From Nitrospiraceae bacterium (GTDB taxonomy: Bacteria > Nitrospirota > Nitrospiria > Nitrospirales > Nitrospiraceae): a DNA stretch of 64,000 bases. Location of the stretch: NCBI GenBank assembly GCA_009692155.1, contig SHZW01000003.1, positions 62,001 to 126,000 on the forward strand. Direction: 5' to 3'. The translations under genes and the position numbers were made by a program. The notes below the pieces were generated by a model. The model saw only the letters and a list, made by a program, of their open reading frames with translations. It was not told the origin of the DNA and did no database searches. This document shows positions 37,937 through 46,279 of this stretch, one piece after another (position 1 is the stretch's first letter; each line of letters begins with the position of its first letter).

Positions 37937-40075
37937 ATGTACAAGACGATTTATATTCCCGTCGACAACTCCGATCACTCCAACACTGCCGTCGACATGG
38001 GCATCTCCATCGCTAAAATATTCGGCTCCAAGATCGTCGGCAGCCACGTCTACGCCGCCAAGATGCACGACAAGCGATTCAAGCAGATGGAGGCGGGCCT
38101 CCCGGAGGAATATCACGACGAGAAAGAACTGGACCGGCAGCGCCAGATCCATGACTCGCTGATCACCCGCGGCCTGCAAATCATCACCGACTCCTATCTC
38201 GACTACGTCGACAAGCGGTGCACGGAAACCAACCTTCCCCTGGAACGCAAGTCTCTCGAGGGCCGCAATTGGAAAGTCCTGTCCGAGGACATCAACACCA
38301 GCGGCTACGACCTGGTCATCATGGGCGCGCTGGGCGTCGGCGCCGTCAAGGACAGCGTGATCGGCAGCAACACGGAACGGGTGATCCGCCGCGTGCGCAA
38401 CTCCGACATGCTGATCATCAAGCAGACCCAGCCGATGGACGGGGGCAAGATCGTGGTCGCGGTGGACGGCAGTCCCTATTCGTTCGGCGGCCTGATGACC
38501 GGCATCGCGCTGGGCAAGGCCCTGAACAAGCCGGTCGAAGCCATCGCGGCCTTCGATCCCTACTTCCACTATGCGGCCTTCCACAGCATTTCCGGCGTCC
38601 TGAACGAAGAAGCCGGAAAAGTCTTCCGCTTCAAGGAGCAGGAAAAGCTTCACGAAGAAATCATCGACAGCGGCCTGGCCAAGATTTACCAGTCGCACCT
38701 CGACATTTCGCGCGAGATCGCGCAGGCCGAACAGTCCGACATCAAGACGACGCTGCTCGACGGCAAGGCGTTCGAAAAGATCATCCAGTACGTCCGCAAG
38801 GAAACCCCGTGGCTGCTGATCGTCGGCCGCATCGGCGTGCACAGCGACGAGGACATGGACATCGGCAGCAACACGGAAAACCTGCTTCGGAGCGCCCAGT
38901 GCAACGTACTCGTATCCAATCGCAAGTACGTGCCACCGATCGACACGCAGGCGGAATACACCATTGCCTGGACGGAAGAGGCCCTGCGCCGGATGGAGAA
39001 GATTCCGATCTTCGCGCGCGGCGTGGCCAAGACGGCCATTCATCGCTATGCCATCGAAAAGGGCCACACGATCATCAGCAACTCGATCGTGGATTTGGCG
39101 GTCGGGCACATCCTGCCGAAGGGCGCGATGGACGCCATGCGCGCGCTGGGCGGCAGCCTCGACGCGGCGGGGATCGATCGGAACAAGATGCAAGCCGATG
39201 ACGCGGTGGCGAAAGATCTGATGGGCTCCACGCTCAGCGGCATGGTCAGCGGGATCGTCGAGGAGAAACCGACAGTCAGCGCGGGCACCCAGGCCTACCT
39301 GGACCGCATGAGCCAGAACTACTTCGTCTGCGACGGTTGCGGCTACATCGGCAAGGGCGAGACGCCGGTGAAATGCCCGGTCTGTGGCGCAGCCGGCGAT
39401 CGCTTCAAGCTGGTGGATAAGAGTATCTTCGAAGCGGCCGCCAAGGCGGAAGGCGGGCTCGAAACCGACGTGGCCTACGACGACGTACCGATGCAGTGGA
39501 CGAAGGACGCCAAGGAGGCGATTCGGGCCGTACCGGCCGGCTTCCAGAGACGGCGCGCCAAGGCCAAGATCGAAAAGACCTCCCGCAAGCTCGGCATGAC
39601 GACGATCACGCTCGAATACGCCGCGCCGATGATCAAGGAAGCGGCCGATGAAGACTACACGCCGATTTTTGCCAACAAGGGAACCGGAACGGACACCGAC
39701 GCTGCCGCCAAGCTCGCTGGCCTAGATAACGGACAGGCCAACGAACAGGGTAACGGCCATGGCAATGGTCACGGTAACGGAAACGAGAATGGAACGAGCG
39801 AGGAAGCCGCCATGAACGAGACGCCTTCTCCCTTTACCTGGACGCCGGATGCACAAGCGCGGCTCGAACGGGCCCCGGCCGGATTCATGCGCGACTGCAC
39901 GCGTTCGCTGATCGAAAAGCATGCCCAGGAACTGGGCGCCACGACGATCACCGGCGAGATCGCCAACGACGGCATCGAACAGGCCAAGGGCTTTATGGAG
40001 GAGGCCATGAAGACCGGCAACCTCAAGGAAATTATCGCAAGCCTCACCGGCAGCCAGCAAAGTGCCAAGTCCTGA
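37937..40075 (+). CDS. Double USP protein fused to three PCP_red domains and a rubredoxin-like ribbon
   Basis: A 712-residue fusion. Residues 1-155 and 160-330 are two universal stress protein domains, each with the ATP-binding G-x2-G-x9-G-S/T pattern (ending VIGSNTE and DIGSNTE). Then PCP_red-type domain 1 (about 337-395, IAWTEEALRRMEKIP), a rubredoxin/rubrerythrin-like zinc or iron ribbon (about 459-485, CDGCGYIGK...CPVCGAAG), PCP_red 2 (517-570, MQWTKDAKEAIRAVPAGF), a Gly/Asn/His linker, and PCP_red 3 (631-690, FTWTPDAQARLERAPAGF). PCP_red is otherwise best known at the end of the B subunit of dark protochlorophyllide reductase. Function unknown; redox or tetrapyrrole-linked sensing is an inference. 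AGGAG precedes the ATG. Confidence 0.83.
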   Translation: MYKTIYIPVDNSDHSNTAVDMGISIAKIFGSKIVGSHVYAAKMHDKRFKQMEAGLPEEYHDEKELDRQRQIHDSLITRGLQIITDSYLDYVDKRCTETNLPLERKSLEGRNWKVLSEDINTSGYDLVIMGALGVGAVKDSVIGSNTERVIRRVRNSDMLIIKQTQPMDGGKIVVAVDGSPYSFGGLMTGIALGKALNKPVEAIAAFDPYFHYAAFHSISGVLNEEAGKVFRFKEQEKLHEEIIDSGLAKIYQSHLDISREIAQAEQSDIKTTLLDGKAFEKIIQYVRKETPWLLIVGRIGVHSDEDMDIGSNTENLLRSAQCNVLVSNRKYVPPIDTQAEYTIAWTEEALRRMEKIPIFARGVAKTAIHRYAIEKGHTIISNSIVDLAVGHILPKGAMDAMRALGGSLDAAGIDRNKMQADDAVAKDLMGSTLSGMVSGIVEEKPTVSAGTQAYLDRMSQNYFVCDGCGYIGKGETPVKCPVCGAAGDRFKLVDKSIFEAAAKAEGGLETDVAYDDVPMQWTKDAKEAIRAVPAGFQRRRAKAKIEKTSRKLGMTTITLEYAAPMIKEAADEDYTPIFANKGTGTDTDAAAKLAGLDNGQANEQGNGHGNGHGNGNENGTSEEAAMNETPSPFTWTPDAQARLERAPAGFMRDCTRSLIEKHAQELGATTITGEIANDGIEQAKGFMEEAMKTGNLKEIIASLTGSQQSAKS

Positions 40076-40166
40076 GTGCTGAGTCCTGAGAAAACGCACG
40101 ATCGTGCACGTTCCGAGTCTTTCCACTCAGCACCCAGCACTCATCGCTCAGCACTGGATCTAACTC
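40060..40166. repeat. Word hairpin, CTGAGTC/CAGCACT type
   Basis: Left arm AGTCCTGAGTGCTGAGTCCT begins in the last codons of the USP fusion; right arm CACTCAGCACCCAGCACTCA then TCGCTCAGCACTGG. Long, regular complementarity around a palindromic CACGATCGTGCACG centre. Confidence 0.85.
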
Positions 40167-41561
40167 ATGGGTAAGCCGCTCCCCGTTTTCGATTTCTCCA
40201 AGCTGGCCGGCCAGTTCGCGTCGCTTCCGCAGCAAGTTCAGCAGTTCATGACCGCGCCAGGCCCAACGGGTGGATTGTCCGCACCCGGCGATGGCCGCAC
40301 AGTCGACGACTTCAAGCCCTATCTCCTCGCGCTCAACCTGACCAAACGCTGCAATCTCAAATGCGCCCACTGTTATCTGGACGCCACCACCAAGGCCGGC
40401 GGCGGCTCGGATGAGCTCACGACGGAAGAATGCTTCCGCCTGATCGACCAGATTGCGGAAGTGAACAAAGGCTGCCTGCTGGTCATCACCGGCGGCGAGC
40501 CGCTGACAAGGCCCGACATCCTGGATATCGCCCGGCACGCGGTGACGCACGGCTTCATGGTCGTCTTCGGCACCAACGGCATGCTGATCAACGATCAGAT
40601 GGCCAGGACGATGGTGGAAATAGGCGTCATGGGCGTCGGCATCAGCATCGATTCGCTCGACTCGCAGAAGCACGATAAGTTCCGCGGGCTGTCCGGAGCC
40701 TGGGCCGGCGCGGTGGCCGGCATCGAAGCCTGCAAGCGAAACGGACTCCAATTCCAGGTCCACTTCAGCGCACAGCCGATGAACTACAAAGAACTGCCCG
40801 AGGTCGTCGAATGGGCGCATACTATTGGCGCACGCGTGCTCAACGTCTTCTTCATGGTCTGCACCGGACGCGGCGAAGAACTGACGGACATCACACCGGC
40901 CCAGTACGAAGAGGTACTCAGCTTTCTCGTCTCCTCCCAGGACAAGTACAAGGATATGCTGGTCCGCGCACGTTGCGCGCCGCACTTCAAGCGGCTGGCT
41001 TACGAGAAGGATCCCAATTCTCCGATCACGAAAGCGACCGGCTACATGGGCGGCGGCTGCCTCGCCGGCACCAATTACGCGCGGGTCACGCCGAACGGCG
41101 AACTGACGCCCTGCCCCTACATGCCGCTCTCGGCCGGGAACATCCGCGAGAAGAGCTTCGTGGACCTCTGGGAAAAGTCCGACATTTTCGATTCCTTCCG
41201 CTACCCGCATCTCAAAGGCAAGTGCGGCGACTGCGAGTACAGCGAGATCTGCGGCGGCTGCCGCGCCCGTCCCTATGTGGACCACGGCGACTGGCTGGAC
41301 GAGGATCAATGGTGCCTCTACACCCCGAAGGGCGGCGAGAAGGTCCGTGTGGCCTTCAATACCGAGGAGGCCTTCGCGGGCACGTGGGAGGACGCGGCGC
41401 AGACGCGGTTGGGCCGGATCCCCTACTTCCTCCGCGCGATGGTCAAAAAAGGCGTCGAACGGCAGGCGCGCGAGCAGGGCCTCACGGTCATCACGGTCGA
41501 GTTGATGGAAGAACTGCGCAAGAAACGGTTCGGCAACGACGCGCCGGTCTTTAAATTCTAA
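40167..41561 (+). CDS. AhbD/NirJ-like radical SAM-SPASM protein with PCP_red tail
   Basis: A 464-residue enzyme. Radical SAM cluster ligands C62-x3-C66-x2-C69 (RCNLKCAHCYLDA), then ITGGEPLTRPDI, and a SPASM-type second cluster region (GGCLAGTNYARVTPNGELTP, KGKCGDCEYSEICGGCRAR, WCLY). These patterns closely follow AhbD (Fe-coproporphyrin decarboxylase making heme) and NirJ (heme d1 synthesis). The last 70 residues (about 395-455, AQTRLGRIPYFLRAMVKKGV) form a PCP_red domain, linking it to the preceding gene. It probably modifies a tetrapyrrole propionate or a related side chain; a peptide substrate, as for other SPASM enzymes, remains possible. It overlaps the next gene by 1 nt. Confidence 0.85.
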   Translation: MGKPLPVFDFSKLAGQFASLPQQVQQFMTAPGPTGGLSAPGDGRTVDDFKPYLLALNLTKRCNLKCAHCYLDATTKAGGGSDELTTEECFRLIDQIAEVNKGCLLVITGGEPLTRPDILDIARHAVTHGFMVVFGTNGMLINDQMARTMVEIGVMGVGISIDSLDSQKHDKFRGLSGAWAGAVAGIEACKRNGLQFQVHFSAQPMNYKELPEVVEWAHTIGARVLNVFFMVCTGRGEELTDITPAQYEEVLSFLVSSQDKYKDMLVRARCAPHFKRLAYEKDPNSPITKATGYMGGGCLAGTNYARVTPNGELTPCPYMPLSAGNIREKSFVDLWEKSDIFDSFRYPHLKGKCGDCEYSEICGGCRARPYVDHGDWLDEDQWCLYTPKGGEKVRVAFNTEEAFAGTWEDAAQTRLGRIPYFLRAMVKKGVERQAREQGLTVITVELMEELRKKRFGNDAPVFKF

Positions 41562-42088
41562 TGGACGCGCTCCAATCCATCCTGTTCGACATCAACCAGC
41601 TTATTCCCATCGTCAACCACTGGCTGCATCTGGTGTCGGCGGTCATTTGGATCGGCGGACTGGCATTTCTCGTGCTGTCGCTCACGCCGACGTTGCAGAC
41701 GGCGGTTCCCCGCGAACTCGTCAGACCCATCGCGGAAGGCCTGCACAGACGCTACAACAAGATCGTCGGCATCGGCCTGGTGGTCATTCTGTTCACCGGC
41801 GGGATCAATCTGCACTACGTCAATCGCCTGCTGATTTCGCAGACGGGTGAGGGCATTCCGCACCACACCAAATATCTCATGATCTTCTTCGTCAAGCTCG
41901 TGTTAGTGCTCGGCATCCTGACGCTCTACCTCTATAACGTCATTTTTAAAGAAGATCCCAAAGCTGAAGCTTCGGAAGAAGAGAAGGCCGAACGATTCAA
42001 GGAGCCCATTCCGTTCCAACGCGCCGCGCTTGCGATCGGCCTCTTCATCATCCTCTGCGCCGCCGCCCTCAAGCACTTGCACCAATAG
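41561..42088 (+). CDS. CopD/HemJ-like four-helix membrane protein
   Basis: A 175-residue membrane protein with four predicted helices (about 14-40, 65-85, 105-128, 148-172). The first helix has HWLHLVSAVIWIGGLAFL, the H-x-x-x-x-x-W-x-G-G pattern shared by CopD and by HemJ-type protoporphyrinogen oxidases, and the second RRYNKIVGIGLVVILFTGGI. Histidines in these helices bind heme in HemJ. CopD itself imports copper. Its 1-nt overlap with an AhbD/NirJ-like enzyme favours a heme-related role, but this is inference. The C-terminal loop is acidic (EASEEEKAERFKE). Confidence 0.72.
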   Translation: MDALQSILFDINQLIPIVNHWLHLVSAVIWIGGLAFLVLSLTPTLQTAVPRELVRPIAEGLHRRYNKIVGIGLVVILFTGGINLHYVNRLLISQTGEGIPHHTKYLMIFFVKLVLVLGILTLYLYNVIFKEDPKAEASEEEKAERFKEPIPFQRAALAIGLFIILCAAALKHLHQ

Positions 42089-42162
42089 CCCGTCCGGATC
42101 CGGCTGCCGAGCCCACGGTAATCCCGTCACTTCGCCGTTCTGCCCCCACACCATCCACGCGC

Positions 42163-42191
42163 TTGACACGACGCAGGGAAGGGCCTAGCCT
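42163..42191 (+). promoter_or_regulatory. Promoter of the sensor kinase gene
   Basis: TTGACA (42163-42168), 17 bp, TAGCCT (42186-42191). Leader about 48 nt. Perfect -35, moderate -10. Confidence 0.5.
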
Positions 42192-42245
42192 ACCGCCGTC
42201 GGGGGCTATTCTTCGTACTCCGAAAAGACTTTTTTCTTCGCGACG

Positions 42246-44072
42246 ATGGAACTACTACCCAAAGACCGCCGCATCCTCGAAAAGGGCTCGATGGAATTCC
42301 GCCCCTTCGGCGTGAATCCGGACGGAACCAAGATCCGTGACGTCAGCGGCATCAGCATCCGTTCCATTGTGGACTACCTGGAAGACTGCATGACGCGAAA
42401 GGAGGGAAACGGCGCCCGGGCCGTGGAAGACCTGTGCCGGCTGCTGAACGAACGCATTCGCGATCCCGCCTACCACGTCACGCCGGTCTTCCTCAGGAAC
42501 GCGTGGAACAGTTACTCCTACGAATTCGTCTCCTTTGTGCGCGAATTCGGTATCGTACTGTCCGGGGACCCTCAATTCAACTTCAATGCAGGGAGGGAAC
42601 GGAACGTTTCACCGCTGTTGCAGATCCTGGGCCGCCCCTTCACACCGTCGCAGATCTACAACATGTGGCCGTATTTCGGTCAGAAATACGCGAAGGACTC
42701 CGTGATCTTCAGCGTGGGCGCTGTCACCGACCGGTCGGCTGTCTTGAAACTGCAGTTTACGGAACGGACGCACCAACAGTTTGGACCGTACGCCAGACGC
42801 TGCGCCGAACTGGTCTGCCAGTCGGCAAAAAGCGGCCTCGCCATGGTCCCCGAGAAGGTGCATGGTCTGCCGCCTGCGACGGTCAAGGATCTTCAGTGCA
42901 TGGCGGAAGGCGACCCCTGTTGTGAATGGGAATTCATGTGGACTCCGCATTCAGGCAGACCCGTCGCGTGGCTGGCAGCGGGTGCACTTCCTGCGCTGGC
43001 GACGTTTGCCTACTGCCGTTTTTTTCACCCCACGCTTTCGTTGACCGAGTCGCTCGGGCTCTCTCTCCTGCCGGCACTGACCGTGTGGGCGGCCACCAGC
43101 CGGCTGTTCCGGAAAAAAGTTGTGCAGCTGGAAGGCTTGATTCTGGAACAAGACCGGGTGGTCGACACCCGGCACGAGGAACTCCGTGAAGTCTATTTGG
43201 AGCAGGCACAGATTTCGGTGGAGCTTCGCCAGAAAGTGCTCCAGATCAAGGAGCTCAACGTCGGCTTGGAAGCCAAGATCCATGAACGTACGACGGAGTT
43301 GGAACGGTTGAATCGGGAGCTGCGAGCCGCCAACGACCAGCTACAGGAATTGGACCGCCTCAAATCGGTGTTCGTCTCGATCGTATCCCACGAGCTCCGT
43401 ACGCCGATGACCTCCATCAAGGGCTACGTGGAGAATATGTTAGACGGACTGGCCGGCGGGCTCACCGAGAAACAGTCCTACTACCTCACGCGCGTCAAGA
43501 TGAACACGGAACGGCTGACCCGCATGGTCAACGATCTGCTCGATCTCTCCCGCATCGAAGATCCCTATAAGCGCCACGATTCTCCCCTGCCCGTCTCCAT
43601 GTCCATCCGGGACCTCACCGCTGAAGTCGTGGAAAGCTTTCAAGCAATGGCCCTCCAACGGTCCATCACCGTCAGGGCCGATAACCCCGCCTCGCTCCCC
43701 CTCATCCAAGGCGATCGGGACAAGCTGCACCGGGTCCTCACCAATCTCATCGGCAACGCGATCAAGTTCACCTCCGCGGGCGGCGCGGTCCTGATCGAGA
43801 CGGCCGCAGAGAGTAACGGGTTCGTGCAAGTCTGCGTCACCGACACCGGCTGCGGCATCCCGTCTCACGAGCGTGAGAAAGTGTTCGACAAGTTCTTCCG
43901 CGGCGCAACCATCCCGCAAGAAGCCCGCGGAGCCGGGCTTGGGCTGGCCATTACGAAAGCCCTGGTGGAGCTCCACGGCGGCCGAATCTGGCTGGAGAGC
44001 ACCCCGGGCAAAGGCAGTCGTTTCTTTTTTTCACTCCCTCTTACACATCCCGCCGTACAGCTTTCTCGCTGA
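42246..44072 (+). CDS. Membrane sensor histidine kinase with V4R-like sensory domain
   Basis: A 608-residue kinase. Residues 60-235 form a sensory part that ends in LQCMAEGDPCCEWEFMW, the C-x-x-x-G-D-x-x-C-x-W/F-E pattern seen at the end of V4R (4-vinyl reductase, as in BchJ and XylR) domains. Two transmembrane helices follow (about 238-280), then a coiled coil (about 290-370), a HisKA domain with phospho-acceptor His382 (VSHELRTPMTSIKGY) and a HATPase (about 490-600; LIGNAIKFTSAGG, DTGCGIP, GAGLGLAITKAL). The V4R call is the least certain part. The response regulator gene lies downstream. A V4R sensor beside tetrapyrrole-like genes is suggestive. Confidence 0.88.
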   Translation: MELLPKDRRILEKGSMEFRPFGVNPDGTKIRDVSGISIRSIVDYLEDCMTRKEGNGARAVEDLCRLLNERIRDPAYHVTPVFLRNAWNSYSYEFVSFVREFGIVLSGDPQFNFNAGRERNVSPLLQILGRPFTPSQIYNMWPYFGQKYAKDSVIFSVGAVTDRSAVLKLQFTERTHQQFGPYARRCAELVCQSAKSGLAMVPEKVHGLPPATVKDLQCMAEGDPCCEWEFMWTPHSGRPVAWLAAGALPALATFAYCRFFHPTLSLTESLGLSLLPALTVWAATSRLFRKKVVQLEGLILEQDRVVDTRHEELREVYLEQAQISVELRQKVLQIKELNVGLEAKIHERTTELERLNRELRAANDQLQELDRLKSVFVSIVSHELRTPMTSIKGYVENMLDGLAGGLTEKQSYYLTRVKMNTERLTRMVNDLLDLSRIEDPYKRHDSPLPVSMSIRDLTAEVVESFQAMALQRSITVRADNPASLPLIQGDRDKLHRVLTNLIGNAIKFTSAGGAVLIETAAESNGFVQVCVTDTGCGIPSHEREKVFDKFFRGATIPQEARGAGLGLAITKALVELHGGRIWLESTPGKGSRFFFSLPLTHPAVQLSR

Positions 44073-44077
44073 CTCTC

Positions 44078-44105
44078 TGCGTACGTATCGAACCGGATAC
44101 GCTGT
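44078..44105 (+). terminator. Weak hairpin after the kinase gene
   Basis: CGTAC-GTATC and GATAC-(3 nt)-GTACG pair around a short loop, followed by AAAATTTTAATAC. The rest of the 234-bp gap shows no other clear signal. Confidence 0.3.
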
Positions 44106-44306
44106 ACGAAAATTTTAATACATTGCTGCTTTCGAACTCTGCATCAGGCAGGAGCGGAAAGCATCCCACCATAAGTGCTTGATTGCAAAAGAATAAAGTG
44201 GGCCGATTTGTTGATGTTTGGAAATGCTGCCCCAAGACTTCTGGTACAGAGGTTGCTAATCCTGTCACGGCAACCAGCAGGAACACCGCAGAAGGAGGCG
44301 AGCAAC

Positions 44307-44738
44307 ATGGGAGCCACGGCACTGGAATCGCTGAGAACGCGCCACCGGGTTCTGCTTGTAGAGAGTGATCCGGATGCCCGCAAAGCAATTCTGGCCACCT
44401 TGAAGAAAGCCGGCTATATGGTCGTGGACGCCACGAGCAGCGCTCAGGCGGTGATTCTCCTGGGAGTGAACGGACACCTCGGCGCCGTCAGCGCCATCCT
44501 CTGCGATATCCGCACACCGAAAATCAAAGGCATCGAAGCCGCGGCCTACTTTCGCGTGCGTTATCCTCTCATCCCGGTGATCGTCACGGCCGCCTACCAG
44601 GACATCGAGTGGGCCATCACACTCATGAAGCGCGGTGCCGCCGACTACCTGGTGAAACCAGTCTCGAAGGACGATCTGTTGATGGTCCTCAAAAGCGCCG
44701 TCCACCGGTACGTGACGATCACCCGAGGATCGCTCTAG
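44307..44738 (+). CDS. Single-domain response regulator
   Basis: A 143-residue CheY-like receiver. Phospho-acceptor Asp67 (AILCDIRTPKIKG), acidic pocket at Asp21/Asp23 (VESDPDAR), the conserved Thr in PVIVTAAYQ and Lys in DYLVKPVSK are all present. It has no output domain, so it must act through protein contact or phosphotransfer. GGAGG lies before the ATG at 44307, which I prefer to an upstream in-frame start at 44175. It is probably the partner of the V4R-like kinase just upstream. Confidence 0.9.
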   Translation: MGATALESLRTRHRVLLVESDPDARKAILATLKKAGYMVVDATSSAQAVILLGVNGHLGAVSAILCDIRTPKIKGIEAAAYFRVRYPLIPVIVTAAYQDIEWAITLMKRGAADYLVKPVSKDDLLMVLKSAVHRYVTITRGSL

Positions 44739-44770
44739 AAGAGCGGAGAGAAGGGCGCGGAAGCCGCCGG

Positions 44771-45514
44771 CTAGGACTTTCCTTTGAAGACGGCTTTGAG
44801 ACCAAAATAGGCGAACGAGTCTTTCAAATTCGAATAGAGCCGCTTAAACGTACCCATCTCCGGATCCGTTACATATTCCATCGTGAGCGCAATACGCTCT
44901 TCGCCTTCTCCCAGCGGCGTCACGGCATGCCAGAGCTTGTCCCCGTTGAAAATGACCATGTCGCCAGGCGCCGTCGACAGGATCAACTCCTTCATGGGTC
45001 TGGACGGATCGTCCTTGTAGAGCTGGCAGACCAGCTTGCAACTTGGGGCCCGATCCAGAAGCCCCATCAGAATGGTGTACCGCGCCCCTTTATAATAGGA
45101 CGTATCGTAATGAAACCCGATATGATCGCCCGGTTCCGTGTAGTAATAGAGCGCGCAGGCATGGGGATCGACTTCCGGACAGAACTGCAGAGGCACGTTG
45201 GTGAGCCGCGTCAGAAATCCGAGAAACGCGGGTGAGCGGTACAGGGCTAGAAACTCTTTCGCCTGCTCCCGCACGGTAAAGTAGCTGACGCTTCCCCCTT
45301 TTTTGTGTCCCGGAATATAGTTCCGATTGAGCTGAGGCTTCAGGCGTTCCGCCTGCGGAACGAACACATCCGTAATCACCGCGGGCGGCAGGAAGCCCTT
45401 CAAAAAGACAAACTCGTTCTGCTCCCAGTATTCGTGTTTGATCCGCTCGACGTCGAGCGCGGTGACTGCCTGCTCGACTGCCTGTTCCAATCCCATCGTA
45501 CCGGCAACACTCAT
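44771..45514 (-). CDS. 2-oxoglutarate/Fe(II)-dependent oxygenase-like protein
   Basis: A 247-residue protein of the double-stranded beta-helix oxygenase type. The Fe(II) triad is His135, Asp137 (GFHYDTSYY) and His196 (KLWHAVTP), and Arg207 (GEGEERIALTMEY) is placed to bind 2-oxoglutarate. It resembles HalD/ArpA-like or prolyl-hydroxylase-like members, but the substrate is unknown. ATG at 45514 with GGAGGAAGG upstream; an adjacent GTG at 45517 is possible. It precedes no recognised partner; lolA follows 34 bp before its start on the same strand, so it may be the last gene of the ftsK-lolA unit. Confidence 0.8.
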   Translation of the reverse strand: MSVAGTMGLEQAVEQAVTALDVERIKHEYWEQNEFVFLKGFLPPAVITDVFVPQAERLKPQLNRNYIPGHKKGGSVSYFTVREQAKEFLALYRSPAFLGFLTRLTNVPLQFCPEVDPHACALYYYTEPGDHIGFHYDTSYYKGARYTILMGLLDRAPSCKLVCQLYKDDPSRPMKELILSTAPGDMVIFNGDKLWHAVTPLGEGEERIALTMEYVTDPEMGTFKRLYSNLKDSFAYFGLKAVFKGKS

Positions 45515-45547
45515 CACGATTCCTTCCTCCGGCCTGGCACGGCTCCC

Positions 45548-46279
45548 TCAGGGCGGCCCGAGTGCGGGAGCCTTGACGACTTCCACCCCGGCCGGGACGG
45601 CAAACTCGAACAGCGCCGCCTTCAGGCCGGTATTCGGCTGTAAATTGCTGAACTGGAACGTGGCCACGTTGCCGCTGACTTCGTGGATGGACAGGGTTTT
45701 AATGAAATAGGTCTTGGGCTGCGCTTCCACCACGATGCGGACCACGGTCTTCACCGATTCGGGGCCGGACTCCCTGGGGATCAACGTCACCAGCGGTACG
45801 CCGCCTTCCCCCCGCTCGCCCCCCAACGTCGCCTGCGCCTCAAAATGTTCCTCCAGTTTAGCGGCCCCCTGGAGCAACTGCAAGGGCGCCTGGGAAGCCG
45901 CCATCTGCGTCAGCTTCCCGACCAGCACCTGCTTATGCTGCGGCACGTACATCATCAGGTCGTTGCCGTTGACGTAAATCTCCTGCACGTCCGGCTCCCG
46001 ATAATCCCAGCGGAGTTTGCCCGGTTTCTTAATCATTAGATTTCCGCTCGAGGTGAGAAGCGTGGCAAAACCTTCGATCTTCGTGACTTGCCTGAACTCA
46101 GCCTGCAGATCTTTCGTCTGCTCGTACCGGGCCTGGATTTTCTTGACGACCTCGCGGACCTCCCTGCCCGCCTTGTCGTCCGGACGATCGTCGGCGGCCA
46201 TGGTATCCCCTGAAAGACAGATGCCGCCGGATAGCATCAGCACGGCGGTTGGAACCAGGCCAAGCCTTGAGAAGATCAC
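45548..46279 (-). CDS. lolA: Outer-membrane lipoprotein carrier protein LolA
   Basis: A 243-residue periplasmic protein: signal peptide (1-28), then the LolA fold with YEQTKDLQAEFRQVTKIEGF, the family's SGNLMIKKPGKLRWDYREPD segment (Trp and Arg conserved) and a C-terminal FEFAVPAGVEVV. It shuttles lipoproteins from the LolCDE exporter to the outer membrane. It overlaps ftsK by 4 bp, the common ftsK-lolA arrangement, which supports the call. It has a His-free, slightly longer central loop (GGERGEGG). Confidence 0.92.
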   Translation of the reverse strand: MIFSRLGLVPTAVLMLSGGICLSGDTMAADDRPDDKAGREVREVVKKIQARYEQTKDLQAEFRQVTKIEGFATLLTSSGNLMIKKPGKLRWDYREPDVQEIYVNGNDLMMYVPQHKQVLVGKLTQMAASQAPLQLLQGAAKLEEHFEAQATLGGERGEGGVPLVTLIPRESGPESVKTVVRIVVEAQPKTYFIKTLSIHEVSGNVATFQFSNLQPNTGLKAALFEFAVPAGVEVVKAPALGPP

